The notes under the pieces: generated by a model
Databases searched by the model: none
The model's input: only the letters and a program-made list of their open reading frames with translations
What the model was told of the DNA's origin: nothing
Made by a program: the position numbers and the translations under genes
Shown: piece after piece, positions 32,679 to 42,919 of the stretch
How positions within the stretch are numbered: the first letter of the stretch is position 1
Layout: each line of letters begins with the position of its first letter
Source of the DNA: JBBRHQ01 sp963725315
GTDB taxonomy: Bacteria; Actinomycetota; Thermoleophilia; Solirubrobacterales; 70-9
Assembly: GCA_963725315.1 (NCBI GenBank)
Contig: CAVRYA010000006.1
Location: 1 to 64,000, forward strand
Direction of reading: 5' to 3'
DNA: 64,000 nt

Positions 32679-33370
32679 CCGAAGAACCCGAGCTGGTCGG
32701 GCTCGGGCGCGCTCGGCTCCGCCATCTCGAGGCTCTCGGTCGTTTCGGGTGCGGGCTCCTCCTCGCCGAGCCCGGGCAGCGGCTGGGCCAGGAGGTCGGG
32801 GATCGCCTCGAAGTCGCCCCTCAGGGTTTCGGCCACGGCGGGCGTCCTCAGTGCGGCGGCGGGATGGAAGAGCGGCAGCAGGAACACGGTGCGGCCCCCG
32901 AGCTCATGGATCTGCGGTGTGCCCCGCACCTTGGTGATCCCGGTCGGGTTGCCGCTGAGGAGCTTGGTCGCGAAGTTCCCCAGGGTGGCGACGACGCGCG
33001 GCTCGATCAGCCTCACCTGCTCGAGAAGGTAGGGGCGGCAGGACTCGATCTCGAGCGGCTGCGGGTCGCGGTTCCCGGGAGGCCTGCACTTGAGGACGTT
33101 GCCGATGAAGACGTCGTCCCGCGACATCCCGATCCCGGCCAGCATCTCGTTCAGCAGGCCCCCGGCCCGGCCGACGAAGGGTAGCCCGCGGCGATCCTCC
33201 TCCGCCCCGGGCGCCTCCCCGACGAACATCAGGTCGGCGTCGGCGTTGCCGGCGCCGAAGACGACCCTGGTGCGGGTCTCCGAGAGCGGGCAGCGAAGGC
33301 ATCCCGAGGCCTCGTTGAAGACCTCGACCAGCCTCTCGCGCCGCTCCGCCGGCGCCGGCCCCGCGCTCAT
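32675..33370 (-). CDS. Uracil-DNA glycosylase, family 4 (Fe-S)
   Basis: A 231-residue enzyme with the family-4/5 motifs GEAPGAEEDRRGLPFVGRAG near residues 52-72, NVLKCRPPGNRDP near 90, ATLGNFA and the catalytic-loop HPAAALR near 167. Cys at residues about 18 and 21 (CLRCPL), one in KCRPP and one in ESCRPY fit the four ligands of the [4Fe-4S] cluster. It removes uracil from DNA. The C-terminal 50 residues are acidic. It is coupled to tsaE and to FmdB (4-bp overlaps). Confidence 0.92.
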   Translation of the reverse strand: MSAGPAPAERRERLVEVFNEASGCLRCPLSETRTRVVFGAGNADADLMFVGEAPGAEEDRRGLPFVGRAGGLLNEMLAGIGMSRDDVFIGNVLKCRPPGNRDPQPLEIESCRPYLLEQVRLIEPRVVATLGNFATKLLSGNPTGITKVRGTPQIHELGGRTVFLLPLFHPAAALRTPAVAETLRGDFEAIPDLLAQPLPGLGEEEPAPETTESLEMAEPSAPEPDQLGFFG

Positions 33371-33657
33371 CGCTTCTTCGCCCCCTGGCGGGGCGGCGGC
33401 ACGCCGCCGCCCTCGCGAAGCTTGCGCGTCTCGGCCAGGCGCTCGGATCGCGCCGCTTCGCGCTCGCGACGGCGCGACTCACTGTCACGCACCCCGGCCC
33501 CGCGGGGCAGTCGCCCCGGCGGTGAGATCGAGGATGGGAAGGCGCGCCGGGTCTCCTCCGAGCCGCACTCGGAGCATGGGACGCGGTCTGCCTCGGGGCC
33601 GACCAGCTCCTCGAAGCGGGCCCCGCACTGCTCGCACTGGAACTCGTAGATCGGCAT
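33367..33657 (-). CDS. FmdB-type zinc-ribbon protein
   Basis: A 96-residue protein beginning MPIYEFQCEQCGARFEELV and CSECGSEETRRAF, the FmdB/CxxC-CxxC regulatory ribbon. The C-terminal half is highly charged and disordered (SRRREREAARSERLAETRK). Such proteins may bind nucleic acids, but the role is unclear. It is the first gene of the minus-strand run that leads into udg and the t6A genes. Confidence 0.85.
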   Translation of the reverse strand: MPIYEFQCEQCGARFEELVGPEADRVPCSECGSEETRRAFPSSISPPGRLPRGAGVRDSESRRREREAARSERLAETRKLREGGGVPPPRQGAKKR

Positions 33658-33711
33658 GCTCGGCGCTCCCGTCGCTCATCGTAGTCGGCCCGGATCGGGC
33701 ACCCGCGCTTC

Positions 33712-33717
33712 TATAAT
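33712..33717 (+). promoter_or_regulatory. Perfect -10 box TATAAT, pantothenate operon
   Basis: An exact TATAAT lies in an otherwise G/C-rich divergent region, about 95 bp before the DUF2520 gene. No strong -35 is visible 17 bp upstream. A leader of about 90 nt would precede the first gene. Confidence 0.4.
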
Positions 33718-33811
33718 CCGTTGCGGCCGCGACCGAAAGGCGTGGACCCGCCGGGTTGGCCGGCAATAGCAGCGGCAAAACGAGCTTCAAGAGCTCCGTC
33801 TGGTATCTCGC

Positions 33812-34612
33812 ATGCGGGAACTGGAACGGGACAGAGAACGAAACCCGCGAGCGCCAACCGCGCTCACAATCGTCGGCCCGGGACGGGTGGGCAGGGCGAT
33901 CGCTGCCGCCGCCGGCGCCGGAGGCATCGAGGCGACGCTGGTCGGCCGCGGGTGGCCCGCCGGCCCGCCGGCGGATGCCGAGGCGGCCCTGCTCTGCGTC
34001 CCCGACTCCTCGATCGAGGAGGCCTGCGGCGATCTCGCCCAAAGCCTCGGCAGCACGCGCTTCGTCGGCCACACCAGCGGCGCCACCGGCCTCGAGGCGC
34101 TCGCCGCCGCGGCAGAGGCGGGAGCCTCGGTCTTCTCGATCCACCCGCTGCAGACGATCCGCGGCGACGCCTCCGACCTCGCCGGCGCGTTCTGCGCCGT
34201 CTCCGGCTCCGATCGAGAGGCGATCGACTTCGCCGAGGACCTGGCCCGCTGCCTGGGGATGAGCCCCTTCGAGGTCGCCGAGGAGAGGCGCGCCGCCTAC
34301 CACGCCGCCGCCGCGATCGCCTCGAACTTCCTCGTCGCCCTGGAGGAGTCGGCGGCCGAGCTGCTCGATAGCTGCGGGGTCGACGACGCTCGCGAGCTTC
34401 TGGCGCCCCTGGTCCTGCGCACCGCGGCCAATTGGGCCGAGCACGGCCCTGAGGCGCTGACCGGGCCGATCGCGCGCGGCGACGAGGCGACCGTGGCACG
34501 CCACCTCGCGGCGCTGGCCGAGGCCGACCCCGACCTCCTCGACCTCTACCGAACCCTGGCGGAGCGGACGGCGGCGGTGGCCGGGCGCTCCCAGCGGGAG
34601 GCGATCGGATGA
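33812..34612 (+). CDS. Rossmann-like / DUF2520 protein linked to pantothenate synthesis
   Basis: A 266-residue protein. An N-terminal Rossmann-like domain (LTIVGPGRVGRAIAAAA, then ALLCVPDSSIEEA, FVGHTSGATGLEAL) is followed by a helical DUF2520 domain (FSIHPLQTI, AAYHAAAAIASNFLVALEE). The family resembles NADP-dependent ketopantoate or imine reductases and is often found next to panC/panB; the substrate is not proven. Its stop overlaps the panC start (ATGA). Confidence 0.85.
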   Translation: MRELERDRERNPRAPTALTIVGPGRVGRAIAAAAGAGGIEATLVGRGWPAGPPADAEAALLCVPDSSIEEACGDLAQSLGSTRFVGHTSGATGLEALAAAAEAGASVFSIHPLQTIRGDASDLAGAFCAVSGSDREAIDFAEDLARCLGMSPFEVAEERRAAYHAAAAIASNFLVALEESAAELLDSCGVDDARELLAPLVLRTAANWAEHGPEALTGPIARGDEATVARHLAALAEADPDLLDLYRTLAERTAAVAGRSQREAIG

Positions 34613-35457
34613 GGACGGTCCGGACCAACGCCGAGCTGCGCTCCGAGCTTGCCGGTCTGCGGGCTCCGAGGGCGACCACCGGCCTGGTGCCGACGATGGG
34701 CTTCCTGCACGAGGGCCACCTCTCGCTGCTGCGCCGCGCCCGCAGCGATTGCGACGTGGTCGTGATGAGCCTGTTCGTCAACCCCGAGCAGTTCGGCCCC
34801 GGAGAGGACCTCGTGCGATACCCCCGCGACGAGGAGCGTGACCTCGCCTTCGCGCAGCAGGAGCGCGTCGACCTCGTCTATGCACCCGCGGTCGAGGAGA
34901 TCTACCCGTCGGGCTTCAAGACCCATGTCGAGGTCGGGGGCCTGGCCGAGGTCCTCTGCGGCGATCCCGCGAATCGGGGCCCGGAGCATTTCCGCGGCGT
35001 CGCCACCGTCGTCGCGAAGCTCTTCAACAGCGTCGATCCCGACGTCGCCTACTTCGGGCAGAAGGACGCCCAGCAGGCGGCGGTGATCCGGAGGATGGCC
35101 GCCGACCTCGATTTCCCGGTCAGGGTGGAGGTGCTCCCGACCGTTCGCGAGGCAGACGGCCTCGCGATGAGCTCGCGCAACGCCTACCTCGACCCGGCCG
35201 AGCGCGAGCGGGCAACGGCGATCTTTCGCGCCCTGCTGGTCGCGGCGGGCGGCACGCGGGCGGGGTCGCTGGAGGGCGGGCTCGAGGCGGCGCGGGAAGA
35301 GCTGCGCGCCGCCGGGATCGAGCCCGACTACCTCGAGGCCCGCGACCCCGATGACCTCACCCCCGTGACCGAGCTGAACGGCCGCCCCGTGCTGCTCGCG
35401 GTGGCGGCTCGCGTCGGGGGCGCCCGCCTCATAGACAACGTCCTTGTAGAGCCCTGA
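34609..35457 (+). CDS. panC: Pantothenate synthetase PanC
   Basis: A 282-residue nucleotidyltransferase-fold enzyme: LVPTMGFLHEGHLSLL (the HIGH-like HEGH), SLFVNPEQFGPGEDL, PEHFRGVATVV, FGQKDAQQAAVIRR and LAMSSRNAYL (the KMSKS-like segment). It condenses pantoate and beta-alanine with ATP. Overlaps the DUF2520 gene and lies 19 bp before panB. Confidence 0.96.
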   Translation: MRTVRTNAELRSELAGLRAPRATTGLVPTMGFLHEGHLSLLRRARSDCDVVVMSLFVNPEQFGPGEDLVRYPRDEERDLAFAQQERVDLVYAPAVEEIYPSGFKTHVEVGGLAEVLCGDPANRGPEHFRGVATVVAKLFNSVDPDVAYFGQKDAQQAAVIRRMAADLDFPVRVEVLPTVREADGLAMSSRNAYLDPAERERATAIFRALLVAAGGTRAGSLEGGLEAAREELRAAGIEPDYLEARDPDDLTPVTELNGRPVLLAVAARVGGARLIDNVLVEP

Positions 35458-35476
35458 ACGGCTGAAAGGGAGACTG

Positions 35477-36391
35477 ATGAGAGAAGACGACGGAAACCAG
35501 CGCCAACCGGTGACCCTGCCGCGGCTGGCGGAGATGAAGGCCGCCGGCGAACCGATCGTGATGGTCACCGCCTACGACTTCCCCTCGGCCCGGATCGCCG
35601 AGGAGGCCGGCGTGGACATCGTCCTGGTCGGCGACACGGCCGCGGTCACCGTGCTCGGCTACTCGGGGACCGAGCCCGTCTCGATGGACGAGATGGCGAT
35701 GCTGGGGAAGGCGGTGCGCCGCGGCCTCCAGACCCCGCTGATGGTCGGCGACATGCCGATGGGCTCATACGAGGTCTCCAACGAGCAGGCGATCGAGAGC
35801 GCCCAGAGGCTGGTCAAGGAGACCGGCTGCCGGGTGGTCAAGCTCGAGGGCGGTGGCACCTCCGTGGACCGTGCCCGGGCGATCGTCAGCGCCGGCATCC
35901 CGGTGATGGGCCACGTCGGCCTGACCCCGCAGAGCGCCACCGCGCTCGGCGGCTACAAGACCCAGGGACGGACCGCCGAGCGCGCGGCGAGGCTGGCCGC
36001 CGAGGCGATGGCCCTGGAGGCGGTCGGCTGCTTCGCAATCGTCTTCGAGGCCGTCCCCGCGGCGGTCACCGAGGAGATCGTCAAGCGGCTCGAGGTGCCG
36101 ACGATCGGGATCGGCGCCGGACCGGCGACCGCCGGACAGGTGCTCGTATTCCACGACCTACTGGGGATCACCGAGGGTCGTCTGCCCAAGTTCGTGAAGC
36201 GCTACGCCGAGACCCGGGAGGCGATGGTCGAGGGGGTACGCGACTACGTCGCCGAGGTCCGGGCCGGCGAGTTCCCCGGCCCCGAGCACGCCTACGCGGT
36301 CGAGCCGGGCGAGCTCTCGGAGCTGACCCGTTACCTCGACCAGGGGGATCTCAGCTCCTCGGCCAGCTGGGACTGGGAACCGCTGCCTTAG
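35477..36391 (+). CDS. panB: 3-methyl-2-oxobutanoate hydroxymethyltransferase PanB
   Basis: A 304-residue TIM-barrel enzyme: MVTAYDFPSARIAEEAGVDI, LVGDTAAVTVLGY, MVGDMPMGSYE, VKLEGG, GHVGLTPQSA, PTIGIGAGPATAGQVLVFHDLLG. It makes ketopantoate from alpha-ketoisovalerate and methylene-THF. AAAGGGAGA precedes the ATG. The C-terminal 40 residues extend past the usual end (ELTRYLDQGDLSSSASWDW). Confidence 0.96.
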   Translation: MREDDGNQRQPVTLPRLAEMKAAGEPIVMVTAYDFPSARIAEEAGVDIVLVGDTAAVTVLGYSGTEPVSMDEMAMLGKAVRRGLQTPLMVGDMPMGSYEVSNEQAIESAQRLVKETGCRVVKLEGGGTSVDRARAIVSAGIPVMGHVGLTPQSATALGGYKTQGRTAERAARLAAEAMALEAVGCFAIVFEAVPAAVTEEIVKRLEVPTIGIGAGPATAGQVLVFHDLLGITEGRLPKFVKRYAETREAMVEGVRDYVAEVRAGEFPGPEHAYAVEPGELSELTRYLDQGDLSSSASWDWEPLP

Positions 36392-36431
36392 GGCTCTTGG
36401 GGCCGAAGGGTGCAGGGTCGAACGCGCCTGG

Positions 36432-36519
36432 CGGGCGGGTCCTGTCATGGATGGGACCCACCATTGCCTGCGCTCCACGGCGGGCTCGGATGGGTCCTCC
36501 CATCCATGCCACCCGCCCG
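36432..36519. repeat. Large imperfect inverted repeat after panB
   Basis: The arm at 36432-36462 (CGGGCGGGT, CATGGATGGGA, then CCCACC) is matched by a reverse-complement arm at 36487-36519 (GGATGGGT, TCCCATCCATG, then ACCCGCCCG) with a few mismatches and a loop of about 25 bases. It may terminate panB transcription, or be a mobile palindromic repeat. No T-run follows. Confidence 0.6.
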
Positions 36520-36528
36520 AGAGGCGTG

Positions 36529-36559
36529 CCAATCACAGCCGCGGTCCTGGCGTGATTGG
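36529..36559. promoter_or_regulatory. 8-bp perfect inverted repeat upstream of yjbQ-like gene
   Basis: CCAATCAC (36529-36536) and GTGATTGG (36552-36559) enclose a 15-base loop whose ends can add three more pairs with one bulge. It lies 13 bp before the ATG of the YjbQ gene, where it could be an operator or a translational hairpin. Confidence 0.45.
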
Positions 36560-36572
36560 TTAGCTTCCGGCG

Positions 36573-36989
36573 ATGGCTCTTCACACAGGTGAGATCCGGG
36601 TTTCCACCCAGGGGGATGGGGATGTCATCGACGTCACCGCCGGGGTGCAGCGGGTGGTCGACGGGGCCGGGGTCGAGATGGCGCAGGCGCTCGCCTTCGT
36701 GCGCGGCTCGACCGCGGCGATCACGACGATGGAGTACGAGCCGGGCGGGGTCCACGACCTCGGCGCGATGCTCGAGCGCCTGATCCCGACCACCGGGGAC
36801 TACGAGCACAACCGGCTCAACCACGACACCAACTCCCACGCCCACCAGCGGGCTTCGGTGATCGGCCCCTCCGAGGTCGTCCCGGTCAGCGGCGGCCGCC
36901 TGGCGCTTGGGACCTGGCAGCAGCTTGTCCTGGTGGACTTCGACGACCGACCACGGGAGCGGACCGTGCTGGTCCAGGTGGTCGCCTGA
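36573..36989 (+). CDS. YjbQ/UPF0047 family protein
   Basis: A 138-residue single-domain protein with MALHTGEIRVSTQGDGDVIDVTAGVQ at the start, MEYEPGGVHDL, then NHDTNSHAHQRASVIGPSEVVPV and LGTWQQLVLVDFDDRPRERTV. The Asn-rich/His-His segment is the conserved core. YjbQ of E. coli has weak thiamine-phosphate synthase activity; the true role is unknown. Confidence 0.88.
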   Translation: MALHTGEIRVSTQGDGDVIDVTAGVQRVVDGAGVEMAQALAFVRGSTAAITTMEYEPGGVHDLGAMLERLIPTTGDYEHNRLNHDTNSHAHQRASVIGPSEVVPVSGGRLALGTWQQLVLVDFDDRPRERTVLVQVVA

Positions 36990-37008
36990 ACGGCCGCGGG
37001 GCAGCGCC

Positions 37009-37563
37009 TCAAGGGCCGACCGGGGCGTTGGAGCGAAGCGAGTCGACCTTCCAGACCGACCCCTGGCGCACCAGCTTGACCGCGATCGTCTCGCCACTCG
37101 ATGGGCCGCCGCGGGGGATCGCCCGGGCGAAGCCGCGATCTGCGTCGATCACCACGCCCGAGACCTTGACCGCGTCGGCCGCGCTGCCGGGGACCAGCGC
37201 CCGGATGCAGCCCTGGCGGTTGCCGTAGGTGCTCTTGAGGTAACGATCGGTGACGAAGAACCCGCAGGCCGTCTGAGCGCTGGCGGCGCCCGGCGGGTGC
37301 GGGGCGAGGACCGCTCCGATCGCCACCCTTATTGCTTTCTCCGGATCCCCGGGCACGATGATCGAGGAGGTCCCCGGATGCGACGGGGTCGTGGTCTGGG
37401 CGCCCGTGGTCGTCGGGGTGGATCCCTCGGTGCTCGTCGTCGTATCCAGCGGCTTCGGGCCGCTGGATACCGAGTCGCTGCTCCCTCCGCCGCAGGCGGC
37501 GAGCGCTGCCGAGACCGCCAGCGTGGCTGCGACCGTGAGGCGACTTCTTGCCGCTATGCGCAA
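37009..37563 (-). CDS. Lipoprotein with Thr-rich linker
   Basis: A 184-residue protein: signal MRIAARSRLTVAATLAVSAALAACGGG (lipobox LAAC), a Ser/Thr-rich linker (TTTSTEGSTPTTTGAQTTTP), then a folded domain with two Cys (TACGFFVTDRYLKSTYG, GCIRALVPG) and a late strand pattern (ETIAVKLVRQGSVWKVDSLR) typical of small exported NTF2-like or lumazine-like domains. Function unknown. Adjacent to, and in line with, the acyltransferase gene (11-bp gap). Confidence 0.75.
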   Translation of the reverse strand: MRIAARSRLTVAATLAVSAALAACGGGSSDSVSSGPKPLDTTTSTEGSTPTTTGAQTTTPSHPGTSSIIVPGDPEKAIRVAIGAVLAPHPPGAASAQTACGFFVTDRYLKSTYGNRQGCIRALVPGSAADAVKVSGVVIDADRGFARAIPRGGPSSGETIAVKLVRQGSVWKVDSLRSNAPVGP

Positions 37564-37573
37564 GAAACTCGCC

Positions 37574-38182
37574 TCACCCTGCTCCTGGATCTCCGGGCCG
37601 GTGGAACTCGATCTCGCGGATCACCCTCGCCGGGGCACCGGCGGCGATCGTCCGCGGCGGCAGGTCCTCGGTCACCACCGAGTTGGCGCCGACCACGCAG
37701 CGCTCGCCGATCGTGACGCCGTCGGTGATCACGCAGTTGACCCCGAACCAGCAGTTGGAGCCGATCCGGACCGGGCCCTTCGAGGTGAAGCCCTGCCAGG
37801 TGATCGGCTGGTCGGGATCGTCGAAGCGGTGCGCGGCGTCGCCGACGAAGCAGCCGTTGGCGAACATCACGTGGTCACCGATCTCGATCCGCCGGTGGGC
37901 TGCGAGCATCGTGTTGCGGTTGAGGAAGCACCCCTCGCCGATCGCGATCGAGGCCTGGGGCGCCATCGTTATCCAGCAACCCGGCTCGAGCAGGGTCCCG
38001 CTGCCGATCCTCAACCTCCCCTCGTCGAGCGCCTCCAGCACCTCCCCCTCCACCGGGAAGCGGATGAAGGCGCCGGCCCGCGCCATGTGGCGGTTGATCC
38101 GCCAGCGTCGCAGCGGACGCCGGTTCCGCTCGTAGTGGCGGCGCTTCGCCCACCACAACCTCCAACCCCGCATCTCGGCCAT
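37574..38182 (-). CDS. Hexapeptide-repeat acyltransferase
   Basis: A 202-residue protein with left-handed beta-helix repeats ([IV]G.G..: LRIGSGTLLEPG, IAIGEGCFLN, IEIGDHVMFANG, VRIGSNCWFGVNCVI, VTIGERCVVGANSVV) and the catalytic His in AAHRR/DAAHRF. The end APARVIREIE matches maltose/galactoside-type O-acetyltransferases. It probably acetylates a sugar or cell-envelope glycan; the N-terminal 40 residues are basic. Confidence 0.85.
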   Translation of the reverse strand: MAEMRGWRLWWAKRRHYERNRRPLRRWRINRHMARAGAFIRFPVEGEVLEALDEGRLRIGSGTLLEPGCWITMAPQASIAIGEGCFLNRNTMLAAHRRIEIGDHVMFANGCFVGDAAHRFDDPDQPITWQGFTSKGPVRIGSNCWFGVNCVITDGVTIGERCVVGANSVVTEDLPPRTIAAGAPARVIREIEFHRPGDPGAG

Positions 38183-38283
38183 CTGCCTAGCTTTCCAGAG
38201 CCGGCGGCAGTAGGGTCCGCACGCAATCTAGAGGAGGGTCCGCGCATGGGAAGGTGCGTGACGACGCGCGAGGAGGTGGAGCC

Positions 38284-39252
38284 GTGAGTCCGGCGGCGAA
38301 GCTCCGCGGAGGCATTGACCTCGGCGGGACCAAGATCCAGACGGCGATCGTCGGCCCCCGCGGCGGGATCTCGGGCCAGTCCCGCCGCCCCACCCCGACC
38401 GAGGGCGGGCCCGAGGACGTCGCCCGCGAGATGGCGGAGGCGCTGCGCGAAGCCGCCGTACAGGCGGGGGTCGAGACGTCGGCGCTCGCCGGCGTCGGGG
38501 TCGGCTCCCCGGGTGACGCCGACGAGAAGACGGGCGTCGTCAGCGCCGCCAAGAACCTGCCCGGCTGGGGGGGCAGCTTCCCGCTCGCCGAGAACCTCTC
38601 GAAGGCGCTCGGCACGGACGTGCGGATCGGAAACGACGTCCAGGTGGCGACCGAGGCCGAGTTCCATCTCGGCGCCGGAAAGCCGTATGACTCCCTGCTC
38701 GGAGTCTTCTGGGGGACCGGCGTCGGCGGTGGCCTGATCCTGGACGGCAAGCCGTGGCTGGGACGCGGCGCCGCCGGCGAGATCGGCCATACCGTCGTGA
38801 AGCGGAACGGGGCGCGTTGCCCCTGCGGGCGGCGGGGCTGCCTGGAGGCCTACGCGGGTCGGGCGGCGATGGAGGCCAAGGCCCGGCGCGAGCAGGAGGC
38901 GGGCGTCGAGACGGACCTCTTCAAGATCATGGAGCACCGCGGCAGGGACCGCCTGACCAGCGCCGTCTGGGAGCACGCGCTTCGCGACAAGGATCACCTT
39001 GCCGAGAGCCTGATCAGACGAGCGATCCGCTACCTCGGCACCGGGATCGCCTCCGCCGTCAACCTGCTCGACGTCGAGTGCGTGATCATCGGCGGCGGGC
39101 TCGGGGTCCGCTTCGGCGAGCGCTTCACCGAGCAGATCGAGCGGGAGATGGGCAAGCACCTCTTCTCCGACGACCGCCCCCCGAAGGTGCTGGTCGCAGA
39201 GCTGGGCGACCTGGGCGGCGCGATCGGCGCCTCGCTGCTGTTCAAGCGCTGA
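38284..39252 (+). CDS. ROK-family sugar kinase (glucokinase-like)
   Basis: Starts at GTG 38284 after GAGGAGGTGGA; the ATG at 38254 is rejected because it lies before that ribosome site. About 322 residues: GGIDLGGTKIQTAIVG (phosphate-1 loop), VGVGSPGDADEKTG, NDVQVATEAE (catalytic Asp), GVFWGTGVGGGLI, GEIGHTVVKRNGARCPCGRRGCLEAYAG, the zinc motif CxCGxxGC. It phosphorylates glucose or a related sugar; no sugar transporter is adjacent. Confidence 0.9.
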   Translation: MSPAAKLRGGIDLGGTKIQTAIVGPRGGISGQSRRPTPTEGGPEDVAREMAEALREAAVQAGVETSALAGVGVGSPGDADEKTGVVSAAKNLPGWGGSFPLAENLSKALGTDVRIGNDVQVATEAEFHLGAGKPYDSLLGVFWGTGVGGGLILDGKPWLGRGAAGEIGHTVVKRNGARCPCGRRGCLEAYAGRAAMEAKARREQEAGVETDLFKIMEHRGRDRLTSAVWEHALRDKDHLAESLIRRAIRYLGTGIASAVNLLDVECVIIGGGLGVRFGERFTEQIEREMGKHLFSDDRPPKVLVAELGDLGGAIGASLLFKR

Positions 39253-39257
39253 GCCCG

Positions 39258-39349
39258 GTGCGGTTTGAACCCGAGCTCGCGAACCGCGAATCGGTCGCCG
39301 CGGAGTTCGCCGAGCAACGGCGGGCGATCGGTCGCCGGTCCGGCGAGTC

Positions 39350-39353
<4 letters not shown>
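39258..39353 (+). CDS. Very small ORF, doubtful
   Basis: A GTG 5 bases after the ROK kinase stop opens 31 codons with good codon use (VRFEPELANRESVAAEFAEQRRAIG). It overlaps the uvrA stop (convergent). It may be a small protein or chance. Confidence 0.25.
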
Positions 39354-42232
<2,879 letters not shown>

Positions 42233-42373
42233 CCCCGCCAGTCTACGGGGGCGAACGGCTGTTCCCATTCGTGGGCGGTCTGGCTCTCCCCGCCCCGCCG
42301 CTCCCAATCAGCTCATCGTCTCCCGTGGCGGTGCCTTACATCGCAGGCGAACGCGCGGACGCCGCCGCCCCTC

Positions 42374-42871
42374 TCAGCTGCTGCCGGCGCGGGTGAAGAC
42401 GTCGTCGAGGAGGGCGTCGCTGTCGTCGAGGCCGTAGACGTCGGCCAGGTGCGCGGCCACCTCTTCCCTGGGGGTGCCCTCCAGCGCCATCTTCATCGCC
42501 ACGAGGCGGGCGCCCGCGTCGTTCCCGTTGGTGGTCGCGGCCGGCGGCGGCTCTTCGGAGGGAGGCTCCGGCAGCGGTGTCGGCTCCGGGACGGGATCGA
42601 GGGGAGGCTCGGGGTCGGCGGAGGGGTCAGGCTCCGGTACGGGGTCGGGGACCGGTGCGGGGGGCTCGGGGACCTCCCCGGTGATCTCGGCGGCCAGGCC
42701 TGCGACCGCTGACTGAGCCCGCTCGAGGACGCGCTTCGCCTCCGCCCGGGCATCGGCGACTATCGCCTCGGCCTTCTCGCGGGCCTCCTGCTCGATCGCC
42801 GTCGCACTCTCCTCGGCGGCGTCGATGGCCGCGGAGACCTGACCGAGGATCTCGTCGCGCGAGAGAGTCAT
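42374..42871 (-). CDS. Coiled-coil protein with Pro-rich linker
   Basis: A 165-residue protein. Residues 1-60 are a charged helix (DEILGQVSAAIDAAEESATAIEQEAREKAEAIVADARAEAKRVLERA) resembling DivIVA or ATP-synthase-b-like coiled coils; then a Pro/Glu/Asp/Val repeat (VPEPPAPVPDPVPEPDPS..), then a C-terminal helical part (RLVAMKMALEGTPREEVAAHLADVYGL). Not recognised. It sits between uvrB and uvrA. Confidence 0.65.
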   Translation of the reverse strand: MTLSRDEILGQVSAAIDAAEESATAIEQEAREKAEAIVADARAEAKRVLERAQSAVAGLAAEITGEVPEPPAPVPDPVPEPDPSADPEPPLDPVPEPTPLPEPPSEEPPPAATTNGNDAGARLVAMKMALEGTPREEVAAHLADVYGLDDSDALLDDVFTRAGSS

Positions 42872-42919
42872 CCGGGGGCGAGCCTACACCGCGCCGCACT
42901 GACGCCGGCCTGGAAGGGC

